From positions 372,001 to 436,000 of the forward strand of contig NZ_JAPWGM010000004.1 in the NCBI RefSeq assembly GCF_027213715.1: a stretch of 64,000 nucleotides of DNA. The letters are read 5' to 3'. Shown here in pieces: positions 24,298-55,480 of this stretch. A model generated the notes under the pieces. That model made no database searches, was not told the DNA's origin, and saw nothing but the letters and a program-made list of their open reading frames with translations. The translations under genes were made by a program, and so were the position numbers. This stretch comes from Pedobacter punctiformis (GTDB taxonomy: Bacteria > Bacteroidota > Bacteroidia > Sphingobacteriales > Sphingobacteriaceae). The number at the start of each line of letters is the position of its first letter. The stretch's first letter is position 1.

Positions 24298-26262
24298 TTA
24301 ATACTTTACAATTTTAAATTCTGTTCTTCTGTTTGCCTGATGATCAGCCTCAGAACATTTAACCCCATTTGCGCAACGGTTTACAAGCTGACTTTCGCCA
24401 TAACCTTTAGCGGTAATTCTGTTCTTACCAATGCCTCTGTCTATAATGTACTGAACGGCTGAATTTGCACGGCTTTGGGATAACCATTGATTATACTGAT
24501 CCTTACCTCTGCTATCTGTATGCGATCCTAATTCAATCCATATAGTCGGGTTATCCTGCATAATTTTAACCAGCTTATCCAGTTCTTTAGCGGCATCCGG
24601 TCTGATATTAGATTTGTCAAAATCATAATAGATATTTTCAATTTTAATAGGCTTGTTAATTACAATGGGTTCTAAAAAAAGATCCTGTTTCAACGTTGTC
24701 GAAACCAGCAGATTTTGTGTCGTTACTTTTGCAACATCGCTGCGGTAATCTGTTTTCTCGCCCGTTAGTTCATAATCAGCCGCTTTATCCAGGTTAAATT
24801 TATAATTGCCATCCGCCTCGGTTTCAGCTTTTAATATTCCACCACCTATTTTAGCCAGACTGATAATAGCATGCGACAAAGGTTCGCCGGTTTTTTTATT
24901 ATAGGCAATACCGTTTAATTTAAATGCAATTGGCTCTTGCGCTTTAAAGCTGTAAATATCGTCATCGCCCGAGCCCTCCATCCGGTTTGATGATAAATAT
25001 CCCTGCAACGGGCTGCTTAAATTATAGGCAAAATCGTCCTGTGGTGAGTTAACAGGGTAGCCCATGTTTACAGCTTTACCCATTTTGCCCCCAACAGCGG
25101 TTGATTTAAATATATCAAGTCCGCCCATTCCAATCCATCCATCACTGCTAAAATAAAAAGCCATATCGCCATCCACAAACGGGCAGCGTTCATTACTGGC
25201 GGTATTAAATTCTTTCAGGTTAACCGGTATTCCCCAGCTTCCATTATCGGTTTGCGGGCAGTAATACAAATCAGTACCGCCTTGTCCGCCCGGAAGATTA
25301 GAGGCAAAGTACAGGGTTTTACCATCTTTACTGATGTAGGGATCGCCTACAGAATATTCGTTTACTCTGTTGTAAGGGAAGGGAACAGGTACTGACCATT
25401 TTCCATCATCACCTTTTTTACTGCCATATATTTCTACATTTACGGTAGCCAGTTTTCCATTAACATATTTTGGTTTTTCAGGTATTCGGGTCAATGTAAA
25501 ATACATTTGTTTGCCATCTCCGGTAAAACTTGCAGGCCCAACATGGTAATTGGTTTCAGCATTTAGCGGAAATTCTGCTATGGCATTTCCCGGTTCAGTT
25601 TGGGTGTACAAACGCAGATAATGGTTTCCGGTCCAGCCATAAATTTTCGGATCTGGTTTTTTCGAACCATCAAATTTCAAAAAAGGTCTCGATGCAGATT
25701 GATGGGCACTATCGGTTTTAAAACCACGATCTGATGCGAATACCACAGCGTTACCGGTTTGTACGGCACCCCAATCAGATTGAGGTGTGTTTAATAATTT
25801 TTGATTCTGAATGAGGGTACTTTTCGGATTCTTCATCCAATACATGGCCGAATCACAGGATAAAAGCCACATGCTTTTTTGAGTAGCGGTAACATTTTTG
25901 TCCAAACCGGTATATTTTTCATATTGTATTCTGGCTTCGCTGTATTTAGAGTTGTTTTGCAAAGCCTTTGCATAAAGCAATACATTTTCGGGTTTACTGC
26001 CTGCCATGTTAGCTGCTATAGCCGCCCAGCTTTCTGTTTCTTTATAGTTCCGGGTTAATTCGTAACAATTGGCTAAACGTTCGGCCGCATGCAAGCTGGG
26101 CTTTTTCTGGTAAGCCTGTTCGTATAAATCAATGGCTTTTATATAATTGTATAATTCATACTGGGCATCGGCTTCCTTCAAAACATATTGGGCCTTTGCA
26201 GTTTGAACCATGATTAACCATAGTGCAAAACATATAAATAAACTGGAGAGAGACTTTTTCAT
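24298..26262 (-). CDS. OmpA-family protein with TPR, PD40 propeller and carboxypeptidase-regulatory-like domain (T9SS-associated)
   Basis: The protein has 654 residues. The order is signal peptide (ending TAKAQ), TPR-like repeats (about 25-135), a PD40-type beta-propeller (about 170-420, with repeats such as DPYISKDGKTLYFASN), a CarboxypepD_reg-like beta sandwich (about 445-530) and a C-terminal OmpA domain (about 545-654) with IYYDFDKSNIRPDAAKELDKL and ELGSHTDSRG, which binds peptidoglycan. This architecture matches PorE-like proteins of the type IX secretion and gliding machinery. It is the last of three minus-strand genes after the giant adhesin and the PorP/SprF gene, so it probably helps anchor or assemble that adhesin at the cell surface. 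Confidence 0.88.
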   Translation of the reverse strand: MKKSLSSLFICFALWLIMVQTAKAQYVLKEADAQYELYNYIKAIDLYEQAYQKKPSLHAAERLANCYELTRNYKETESWAAIAANMAGSKPENVLLYAKALQNNSKYSEARIQYEKYTGLDKNVTATQKSMWLLSCDSAMYWMKNPKSTLIQNQKLLNTPQSDWGAVQTGNAVVFASDRGFKTDSAHQSASRPFLKFDGSKKPDPKIYGWTGNHYLRLYTQTEPGNAIAEFPLNAETNYHVGPASFTGDGKQMYFTLTRIPEKPKYVNGKLATVNVEIYGSKKGDDGKWSVPVPFPYNRVNEYSVGDPYISKDGKTLYFASNLPGGQGGTDLYYCPQTDNGSWGIPVNLKEFNTASNERCPFVDGDMAFYFSSDGWIGMGGLDIFKSTAVGGKMGKAVNMGYPVNSPQDDFAYNLSSPLQGYLSSNRMEGSGDDDIYSFKAQEPIAFKLNGIAYNKKTGEPLSHAIISLAKIGGGILKAETEADGNYKFNLDKAADYELTGEKTDYRSDVAKVTTQNLLVSTTLKQDLFLEPIVINKPIKIENIYYDFDKSNIRPDAAKELDKLVKIMQDNPTIWIELGSHTDSRGKDQYNQWLSQSRANSAVQYIIDRGIGKNRITAKGYGESQLVNRCANGVKCSEADHQANRRTEFKIVKY

Positions 26263-26298
26263 ATTGAATATTTTGAATGGAAATTTTTGATCTGCTGA

Positions 26299-27273
26299 CT
26301 AAAAATATCGTGGTGTAAGCATGCGTAAATTTTTGCGGTTGAAAAAATAACCAATGGAAATTTCGTGGGTGCCGCTGCTATAACCCTGCAGGGGCCCAAT
26401 TGAAAAATCATATGCATAACCAATCCGCAGGTTTTGGCTTGGAAATAGTTGTACCGCCGCAACTGCAGAATTGAGCTGGCTAAGGTCTTTCTGAAGATAA
26501 GATTTATCATACAGTTTTATACCAGTCCGGTACGAACCACCTACCCAGATTTTATCGCTGATGATGAAGAAAGCATTCAGGTCTAAACTTGTCGGGCCAC
26601 CCCGGTCATCCTTTAATAAAAATGAAGGTTTAAGCAGCACATCTGCTGATAAAGGCAATAACATACCTGCAGTTAAATAGTAATGCGGTTTGGGTTTGGG
26701 TATAAAGGCATATTGATTAATATCTATATACTGTGAGATCAGGTTATCGGCTGAAAACCCGGCATAAAACCTGTTATTTGAATAAAATACACCAGCTCTT
26801 GCATCGGGTACAATAGTACTTTGCAGGCCAGTTGGCTGTTCTCTTTCAAAATCATTTGGATCAAGTAACGAACCATCAATGCCCAATTGTACAGCACCGG
26901 CGCCAATTCCGAAGGCCAAACGCGAAGTTCCGTCATTGTTCAGCCTGATGCGGTAAGCATAGTTGGCATAAATGGCCGTGTTACGTTGCGCCCCAAGCCG
27001 GTCGCTCGATGCCTGCAAAGCCAAACCTACATTTCCATCATTGGCAATGGCATCTATAGCGAAAGAAAGCGTTTTAGGTGCACCATCTATACCCGTCCAC
27101 TGGTTGCGATAAAAAGCATGTACATTCAGTTGTTCGCGATAGCCTGCATACGCCGGGTTAATATAAATGCCATTAAACATATACTGACTGAACTGAGCAT
27201 CTTGCTGGGCTTTTGTTGGCCTGGCCAATAACAGAAGGACGCCTGCAATTAATAATATTGATCTTTTCTTCAT
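26299..27273 (-). CDS. PorP/SprF-family T9SS outer-membrane protein
   Basis: The protein has 324 residues. After a signal peptide ending PTKAQ comes QDAQFSQYMFNGIYINPAYAGYRE, the near-invariant opening of PorP/SprF proteins, then FYRNQWTGIDGAPKTLSFAIDA. The remainder alternates in beta-strand fashion and ends with an aromatic (RYF), as outer-membrane barrels do. SprF is needed for surface delivery of the giant SprB adhesin in Flavobacterium, and each such partner is usually encoded just downstream of its own type-B substrate. The gene lies 54 bp downstream of the 7013-residue adhesin, so the pairing is clear. Confidence 0.93.
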   Translation of the reverse strand: MKKRSILLIAGVLLLLARPTKAQQDAQFSQYMFNGIYINPAYAGYREQLNVHAFYRNQWTGIDGAPKTLSFAIDAIANDGNVGLALQASSDRLGAQRNTAIYANYAYRIRLNNDGTSRLAFGIGAGAVQLGIDGSLLDPNDFEREQPTGLQSTIVPDARAGVFYSNNRFYAGFSADNLISQYIDINQYAFIPKPKPHYYLTAGMLLPLSADVLLKPSFLLKDDRGGPTSLDLNAFFIISDKIWVGGSYRTGIKLYDKSYLQKDLSQLNSAVAAVQLFPSQNLRIGYAYDFSIGPLQGYSSGTHEISIGYFFNRKNLRMLTPRYF

Positions 27274-27327
27274 GTGCTAATGTCTTAAAGTACAGCCGGA
27301 ATTACCCGGCCATACTTGATTTTGCCT

Positions 27328-48973
<21,646 letters not shown>

Positions 48974-49453
48974 TTAATGCCAAATGTATCTTTTATTGAA
49001 GTGGAGATAGATCAGAAACAATAAACCTCCTAAAAATAAAATGATTACCTCATTATCAATCGGGCAATAAATGCTACTGGTTTGAAAAGTACCCCTGATG
49101 CCAATTGTTCCACTAACCGAACAACTCATATTTGCTGGCGAAGTATTAACAAACCGCGTACATTGATAAGGGGCTTGTAATGCATAAAAGTTATCCCATT
49201 GCGTATAGCGTCCGCCTGGTAAGAAATGATAATAGGTAACCCCACCGGAAACATTACTGGTACCATCCCAATCATAATAAACATTATTGCCTACCTTACA
49301 ACCCCAGGTTGTTGCAATAATTGGAGGGATATTTTGAGCAAAAGAAAAGGAGAAAGTGCTTATCGATATAATGAAAACTAAAAATAATTTTGAAATAAAA
49401 AAGCGGTTAAACCAATGCTTACCGCAATCGGAATTCAAGTGATAAGTTTTCAT
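48974..49453 (-). CDS. Small exported protein with C-terminal membrane segment, unknown function
   Basis: The protein has 159 residues from the ATG at 49453. The frame stays open to 49546, but the upstream 31 residues are low in family character and the shorter form has a normal signal peptide ending FSFSFAQ. The mature part is rich in Tyr, Thr and Gly with four cysteines (WGCKVGNNVYYDWDG, YQCTRF, NMSCSV, IYCPIDN). It ends in a hydrophobic helix, VIILFLGGLLFLIYLHF, followed by Asn-Lys-Arg and four more residues. A signal peptide, a PID before the helix and a basic tail recall C-terminal sorting or anchoring tails. I do not recognise the family. Confidence 0.55.
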   Translation of the reverse strand: MKTYHLNSDCGKHWFNRFFISKLFLVFIISISTFSFSFAQNIPPIIATTWGCKVGNNVYYDWDGTSNVSGGVTYYHFLPGGRYTQWDNFYALQAPYQCTRFVNTSPANMSCSVSGTIGIRGTFQTSSIYCPIDNEVIILFLGGLLFLIYLHFNKRYIWH

Positions 49454-49840
49454 AAGAATAGACAAAAAATAAACTGAAGAAATATTCTTTACAAAGATAA
49501 GCAAAATTACTAAAAAGAACTTATGTGAGGCCGTAGAGCTTAGCAAACATTTGCGTAACTAAACGGCGGCGTAAATGGGCCAGAATTGGTTTGAATAATT
49601 GGACACACATCAGAAGTATATCGATTTTTTTTTAGTTGACTTACTAAAGTTCAATTGCGTTAGTATTTATCTGACAAGCCTTTTCGTGATTCACGGAGCG
49701 CTTTTTTAATCGGATCAATTTATATGCCGGACTAAAAAATAATGTTCATTGTCAAACCCAATTTGTTGCTTAAATCTGAAATTAATTCTATAAAATTGCA
49801 GGTGAGATTGTATAAATCACATCATCTTGGCTGAGCATTT
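49454..49840. other. Divergent spacer between the small exported protein and the ECF sigma gene
   Basis: These 387 bp lie between divergent genes and should hold both promoters. The part nearest the minus-strand gene is also readable as a 31-codon extension of that gene, which I consider untranslated. I see no clear promoter match or hairpin. Confidence 0.5.
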
Positions 49841-50440
49841 ATGATTCCGGTTGGTTTTGAAAATAATTCTGTTTTGTTACTTGAATTTCAGGAAGGAAGC
49901 GAGCAGGCATTTGACCAGGTTTTTACACATTTTCATCCCTTATTGTGCGTATTTGCAGAACGTATTTTACATGATCAGACCACTGGTCAGGATATAGCCC
50001 AGGACAGTTTAATAAAAGCATGGAAAAAAAGAAAGGATTTCCCCAATTTCCCCCAGCTAAAATCATTTCTATATACCTGTGTACGTAATGCCTGTTTTAA
50101 CGAACTGGAAAAAGCGAAGGTAAAAACCAGATATCAATCTACACTGGAAAAAACTGAGCCTGCAGATGATTATAATCCACTTAAGGATATAATACATGCC
50201 GAAGTGGTCAGCCGGATTTTTGCTCAAGTAGATACCTTACCCGAACAATGCCGGAAAGTAATTCAAATGACTTTTGTGGATGGTAAAAGCCCAAAGGAAA
50301 TTTCAGATGAGTTAAATGTATCAGTAAGCACAGTGAACAGCCATAAAATGCGTGGACTGCAATTGTTGAAAGGCAAATTATCCGACCGGGACTTTCTGAC
50401 TGTAATCGTGATATTGCTTCCGGGTATCTGGAATAAATAA
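49841..50440 (+). CDS. ECF-type RNA polymerase sigma factor (SUS-associated)
   Basis: The protein has 199 residues. Region 2 contains FDQVFTHFHPLLCVFAERIL followed by GQDIAQDSLIKAWKKRKDF, and region 4 contains LPEQCRKVIQMTFVDGKSPKEISDELNVSVSTVNSHKMRGLQLLK. These match the Bacteroidota group of ECF sigma factors that control SusC/SusD loci. The FecR anti-sigma gene follows 83 bp downstream and the SusC gene carries an STN signalling domain, so ligand binding at SusC should release this factor to transcribe the locus. Confidence 0.92.
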   Translation: MIPVGFENNSVLLLEFQEGSEQAFDQVFTHFHPLLCVFAERILHDQTTGQDIAQDSLIKAWKKRKDFPNFPQLKSFLYTCVRNACFNELEKAKVKTRYQSTLEKTEPADDYNPLKDIIHAEVVSRIFAQVDTLPEQCRKVIQMTFVDGKSPKEISDELNVSVSTVNSHKMRGLQLLKGKLSDRDFLTVIVILLPGIWNK

Positions 50441-50523
50441 AGCAAATTCAAAAAAAATGTAAATTCTTTTGGACAAAACGAACAGGCTTCCTGTTATAGC
50501 TGTAAACCTCCCAAAAAGAATAA

Positions 50524-51714
50524 ATGGAAAAGCTTAATATACATGTTGTTACCCGGATTTCTGATTTAATTAATGGTTACCTGTTTAATCATTTGAGCGA
50601 TGCTGAAGTGGATGAATTACAAGTTTGGATAGATGCATCAGTTGATAACCGCCAAATATTTGAAAGCATAGTTAATGAATCAGCACTATCATACGGCGGA
50701 CAAGTATATGCCTCTGCAAATACAGTTTCGTCATTAACAGATGCAAAAAAGAAGCTTGGTTTTACTGCTAATACACAAGAACGCAAGCGAAGTGTAAAAC
50801 TTTGGATGAGTGTAAAAGTTGCTGCTGCAATAATTATAATCCTGGGTTTTGGGATTTATTTTTATGTGTCTTCCCCTTATTTCGGAGATCACCTGGCTAA
50901 TAATATTGCCACCGGTAAAAATATTGCAACCTTAACATTGGCCAATGGCAAAACCATAACACTTAGCGATGCCAAGACCGGAGTGATAATTAATGCGTCG
51001 AAACTGACCTATAACGATGGTACGGTAATTAAGACTGAAGATGTCAATAATCAGAATCCTCAGACTGAATCAGATGAACAAATTATAAAAACACCTGTTG
51101 GAGGCACTTATCAGATTGTATTATCAGATGGCACCAAAGTTTGGCTTAACGCCGCCTCGTCACTCAAATTTACTTCATCTTTTCATGGGTTAGTTACTAG
51201 AAAGGTAGAGTTGCTTGGCGGCGAAGCCTACTTTGAAGTAAGCAAAGATAAAGCGCATCCTTTTGTGGTGCACAATCAGGGGCAGGAAGTTGAAGTTTTG
51301 GGAACACATTTTAACATCAATAATTATTCAAATGATGGTACCTTAAGAACTACGCTGATAGAAGGATCTGTAAAGATTAAAAATATCGCATCGGAAAAAA
51401 CTGCTCTTTTAAAGCCCGGACAACAATCGGAAGTAAAAGGTATTGCTATTCAGCTTACAAATGTGGATACAGAACCTGTAGTGGCCTGGAAAAATGGTGA
51501 TTTTAATTTTAAAGATGAGAGTATTAAAGAGGTTATGAACAAACTGGCGCTTTGGTATAATATAGAAGTTGTATATGAAGGCCCGGTAAGTACAGAAAGA
51601 TTTAATGGAAAAATCTCACGTGCAAAGAATATTGCCGAAGTATTGCGGATGCTGGAGGGAACTAAAAGCATAAAATTTAAAGTAGAGGGAAGGAGGGTAA
51701 CCGTTATACAATAA
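50524..51714 (+). CDS. FecR-family anti-sigma factor
   Basis: The protein has 396 residues. The N-terminal cytoplasmic part (about 1-95) should bind the sigma factor. One transmembrane helix (about 97-118, VAAAIIIILGFGIYFYV) crosses the inner membrane. The periplasmic FecR domain has TPVGGTYQIVLSDGTKVWLNAAS and the LLGGEAYFEVSKD segment, and a C-terminal DUF4974-type domain ends with FKDESIKEVMNKLALWYN. It links the STN domain of SusC to the ECF sigma factor encoded just upstream. Confidence 0.93.
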   Translation: MEKLNIHVVTRISDLINGYLFNHLSDAEVDELQVWIDASVDNRQIFESIVNESALSYGGQVYASANTVSSLTDAKKKLGFTANTQERKRSVKLWMSVKVAAAIIIILGFGIYFYVSSPYFGDHLANNIATGKNIATLTLANGKTITLSDAKTGVIINASKLTYNDGTVIKTEDVNNQNPQTESDEQIIKTPVGGTYQIVLSDGTKVWLNAASSLKFTSSFHGLVTRKVELLGGEAYFEVSKDKAHPFVVHNQGQEVEVLGTHFNINNYSNDGTLRTTLIEGSVKIKNIASEKTALLKPGQQSEVKGIAIQLTNVDTEPVVAWKNGDFNFKDESIKEVMNKLALWYNIEVVYEGPVSTERFNGKISRAKNIAEVLRMLEGTKSIKFKVEGRRVTVIQ

Positions 51715-51749
51715 AATCTACTATGAATGGAATAACCTTATTTTAAAAA

Positions 51750-51780
51750 GTCAGGAACCGAATGAAACCGGAAACCTGAC
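51750..51780 (+). terminator. Hairpin in the fecR-susC gap
   Basis: GTCAGG (51750-51755) and CCTGAC (51775-51780) flank a 19-base loop that can also pair partly (CCG with CGG). No strong T-tract follows. It lies 36 bases after the fecR stop in a 168-bp gap, where it may partly end the regulatory transcript so that the structural genes use their own promoter. Confidence 0.4.
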
Positions 51781-51882
51781 CTCAGCTGGTTATTCATAAT
51801 TTAAATACATAAACCATCAACTTATTGCAATCCCCACACATCTGGACAATGACTGGGAGTGCATTTAAACCAAGCTTAACAA

Positions 51883-54800
51883 ATGTACATTTTTTACACG
51901 AAAAAACTGTGTGAGCATTATAGCCGCACAGCAAAAATTTTGCTGATCATGAGGTTAACTGCTCTGATATTACTAACGGCTATTCTGCAGGTTAGTGCAA
52001 ATACTTATGGACAAAAAATAACCTTGTCTGAAAAGAATACCGCTCTTGATAAAGTGTTTGATAAAATTCGCTTACAAAGCGGGTTTGACTTCGTTTTTAC
52101 CACCAGCACAATGAAGCATGCCAATCCTGTTGATATTAACATCAGGAATACGGATTTGAAAGATGCACTGAAACTGGTCTTCGAAAAACAACCCTTAAAC
52201 TATTCAATTGAAGGTAAATCCGTAATTATTTCGCCAAAAGTTAAATCGTTTCTGGATAAAATCGTTGATGCTTTCGATGCCATAGAGGTAAAGGGTAAAG
52301 TAATTGATGAAAACGGAAAACCTTTAGCCCGGGCAACTATAAAGATCAAAAATGAATACCGGTTTACCTATACCAATGACTACGGAGAATTTAAAATGAC
52401 CGGAGTTGATGAAAGTGCCACTTTGATCATCTCTTTTTTAGGTTATGAAAACAAAGAAATAAAGGCAGCAAAAGAATTGGGTAATATCCAATTGGTTGAA
52501 GCATCAGGCAAATTACAAGAGGTAGTTGTTTCTACCGGTTATCAGCTGATAGACAAATCAAAAATGACTGGATCAAGTGCTAAAGTTGAGGCCAAAGATT
52601 TAGTGATTAATGGAACAACCACTTTAGAACAATCCTTACAAGGAAAGCTCGCAGGTTTAGAAGTAGTCAATAACACAGGAATGGTTGGAACACGTCAAAC
52701 TGTTCGTGTACGGGGTACATCTACATTATTAGGTAGTCAGGAGCCCGTATGGGTGGTTGATGGGATTATTCAGGAAGATCCCTTACCTTTTAAAGCAGCC
52801 GAGTTAAATCGTTTTGGAAAAGATCCAAGTAATGAAACCGCTTTAAAGAATTTTGTTGGAAGTACCATATCCTGGTTAAATCCTTATGATATTCAGGATA
52901 TTACTGTGCTTAAAGATGCAGCATCAACTGCAATTTATGGTGTAAAAGCGGCCAATGGTGTAATTGTAATCAACACCAAAAGGGGCCAAACTGGCAGAGC
53001 GCCTTCTGTTACCTATAGCAATAGTTTTTCTACCCAATCCAAATATAGTTATGATAAATTGGAACTGATGAACTCTAAGGAAAGAGTGGATGTTTCCAGA
53101 GAGGTTTGGGAAAGAGGACTGATCTCTAGTTACAGCCTTGATGAGGTTGGTTTCCAGGGAATTTTAAAACAATACCTGGCCCAAAAAATTTCGTACGATC
53201 AGTTTAATTCCGGAGTTAAACAGCTTGAGGTAAACAATACCGACTGGCTGGATATTTTATTTCAAACGCCGTTGAATCAAAATCACAACATCAGTATTAG
53301 TGGTGGCGGTAATGGTGGCGGAAGTTATTTTGGTTCATTCGGTTATAATAATCAAAAAGGACTGGCAAAAGGAAATGGTTTGAAAGGTTATAATGGTAAT
53401 GTGAGTTTTACCAGTAATATCAGCAGTAAGCTTGTGGTTAGTGCCCGTATTTCAGGTAATTATAGTAAAACAGAGGGTTTTAAAGGTACAGATCCTTATC
53501 AGTATGCAACTTCAACTAACCGGGCTATTCCTGCTTATAATGAAGATGGTACCCTTTCTTATTATCGGTACGGTAATTTTCAGTACAATATTCTTAATGA
53601 ATTGGCCAACTCAGGTAACGATAACATTAAAACCAGTTTAAATGCTACCGTTAATGCCACGTATAAGCTTCCTGTCGGCTTTAGGTTTGAATCTGTTTTA
53701 GGTTTGTCTTATTCGGGCACCCATGGCGAAACTTATGCAACAGACCAAACCAATGAGATTACGGCCAGAAGAAGATATGAATATGGTGCATTTAGCCCGG
53801 AAACTTATGAATATAAATCATCGCCTTTACCAGTAGGCGGAGTGTTATCTACGCTGGAGAGCAGAAACACCAATTATACCTGGAGAAATGGATTAACCTA
53901 TGGTACAACCATTAATCAAAAACACAGTATTTCCGGGATGATGGGTATGGAATTACGCAGTAATATGTACCAGGGCTCGTTAGCGACTTCTTATGGATAC
54001 CTGCCAGGAATGGGTAAAATTATAGTAAACCCACCATTAACGACCTTAAACGGTACAACATATATTCCAAATAGTATTATTTATGATGCATCTACGCATA
54101 CCATAACCGATCAAAAGGCAAATTACGTATCTTATTATTTAACAGGTGGTTATACCTATGATAATCGTTATGTGTTTAGTGCAAGTGTGCGTGGCGATGC
54201 TTCAAACAGATTCGGACAGGATAAAAGAAGCCGCTTTAAGCCGGTATGGGCACTTGGCGCACGATGGAATGTAGCCAGAGAACATTGGTTTGATCAAAAT
54301 ACCTGGTTTAATGATTTTAGCATCAGAACGTCGTTTGGCCATCAGGGTAATGTGGCAGAAAATTATGGCCCTGACCTTATTACAAAAATGGGCGGTTTAA
54401 ACACGTTAACCGGCGAAGCATTACTAAATATTAGTAACCTTCCGTATACCAATCTTCGGATGGAGAAAACCCAGACCATAGACCTTGGCGTTGACTTTGG
54501 TTTCTTTAAAAACAGAGTAACCGGAAGTGTGGATTATTATCATAAGAAAAGTAAGGATCTTATTGTATTACTGGACGTTCCGTTTGAAAACGGCGTAAGC
54601 CAGATGCCGGTAAATAATGGTAATATGATCAATTCAGGCTTTGATCTGGCTTTAAATTTTATACCTGCCAGGAATGGAAATTTTACCTGGACAGTAGGCT
54701 TTAATTTCTCAAAAAATTATAATAAAGTTGAATCAAAGCTTTTGCCTAATCCTACCTGGAATAATGCAACCTCAGGAACTTATAATGTAGAAGGTTTCCC

Positions 54801-55470
54801 TGTATCTTCTTTTTGGGTATTTGATTATAAAGGATTAAATGCAACTACAGGATTGCCGATGTACAACATTCCTACGGGAACTGATAATTTAAATGCACGA
54901 ACAGATGCAAGTGCCTATATGGTTTATGGTGGAAAGTTAAATGCAGATTTTAATACCGGTATTAATACCAGTTTTAGATATAAAAATCTAACCCTGTCTA
55001 CAAACATGTACTTATCAGTAGGTGGTAAAAAAATACTTGCACCGGTATACACCGATATAACCAATAATACTCCAAATGAGTATAACAACCTGCCAAAAAT
55101 ATTGGTTGACCGATGGAGAAAACCTGGTGATGAGTTAACAACAAATGTGCCTGCATTACCTTATTTCGGAATACCTTTTATAAGTATTCCGGGCGAAGTT
55201 ACAACGTATTCACCTTATGTGTTATATAACTTCAGTACGCTGAGGGTTGTAAGTGCCTCGTACCTGCGCATTAGCAATATAAACCTGAGTTATACATTGC
55301 CTGATTCTTTTTGTAAGCGAATTTTAACCAAAAGCGTTACGCTGGGCTACTCGCTAAGCAACCCTTATACTTTTGTAAGTAAAGATTATAAAGGTTTAGA
55401 TCCTGAGGTGGCTTCCGGTAATCAACCTTTACCCCGCATACACGTGTTAAACATGGCAGTTACATTTTAA
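51883..55470 (+). CDS. SusC/RagA-type TonB-dependent outer-membrane transporter with STN domain
   Basis: The protein has 1195 residues. The order is an N-terminal signal region (long basic n-region, then MRLTALILLTAILQVSA), STN signalling domain (about 45-115, DKVFDKIRLQSGFDFVF), carboxypeptidase-regulatory-like domain (about 133-210, VKGKVIDENGKPLARATIKI), plug (about 225-370 with RVRGTSTL and PVWVVDGI) and the beta-barrel to the final aromatic-rich strand (HVLNMAVTF). It forms the gated import pore with the SusD lipoprotein encoded 10 bp downstream. The STN domain ties it to the FecR/ECF pair. The downstream genes point to a peptide-like ligand rather than a glycan. Confidence 0.95.
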   Translation: MYIFYTKKLCEHYSRTAKILLIMRLTALILLTAILQVSANTYGQKITLSEKNTALDKVFDKIRLQSGFDFVFTTSTMKHANPVDINIRNTDLKDALKLVFEKQPLNYSIEGKSVIISPKVKSFLDKIVDAFDAIEVKGKVIDENGKPLARATIKIKNEYRFTYTNDYGEFKMTGVDESATLIISFLGYENKEIKAAKELGNIQLVEASGKLQEVVVSTGYQLIDKSKMTGSSAKVEAKDLVINGTTTLEQSLQGKLAGLEVVNNTGMVGTRQTVRVRGTSTLLGSQEPVWVVDGIIQEDPLPFKAAELNRFGKDPSNETALKNFVGSTISWLNPYDIQDITVLKDAASTAIYGVKAANGVIVINTKRGQTGRAPSVTYSNSFSTQSKYSYDKLELMNSKERVDVSREVWERGLISSYSLDEVGFQGILKQYLAQKISYDQFNSGVKQLEVNNTDWLDILFQTPLNQNHNISISGGGNGGGSYFGSFGYNNQKGLAKGNGLKGYNGNVSFTSNISSKLVVSARISGNYSKTEGFKGTDPYQYATSTNRAIPAYNEDGTLSYYRYGNFQYNILNELANSGNDNIKTSLNATVNATYKLPVGFRFESVLGLSYSGTHGETYATDQTNEITARRRYEYGAFSPETYEYKSSPLPVGGVLSTLESRNTNYTWRNGLTYGTTINQKHSISGMMGMELRSNMYQGSLATSYGYLPGMGKIIVNPPLTTLNGTTYIPNSIIYDASTHTITDQKANYVSYYLTGGYTYDNRYVFSASVRGDASNRFGQDKRSRFKPVWALGARWNVAREHWFDQNTWFNDFSIRTSFGHQGNVAENYGPDLITKMGGLNTLTGEALLNISNLPYTNLRMEKTQTIDLGVDFGFFKNRVTGSVDYYHKKSKDLIVLLDVPFENGVSQMPVNNGNMINSGFDLALNFIPARNGNFTWTVGFNFSKNYNKVESKLLPNPTWNNATSGTYNVEGFPVSSFWVFDYKGLNATTGLPMYNIPTGTDNLNARTDASAYMVYGGKLNADFNTGINTSFRYKNLTLSTNMYLSVGGKKILAPVYTDITNNTPNEYNNLPKILVDRWRKPGDELTTNVPALPYFGIPFISIPGEVTTYSPYVLYNFSTLRVVSASYLRISNINLSYTLPDSFCKRILTKSVTLGYSLSNPYTFVSKDYKGLDPEVASGNQPLPRIHVLNMAVTF

Positions 55471-55480
55471 ACGTTAAAAC

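Noticed and set aside
49454-49546. 31-codon extension of the small exported protein
   Set aside because: It would place a second hydrophobic stretch before a normal signal peptide, and the ATG at 49453 gives a standard start.
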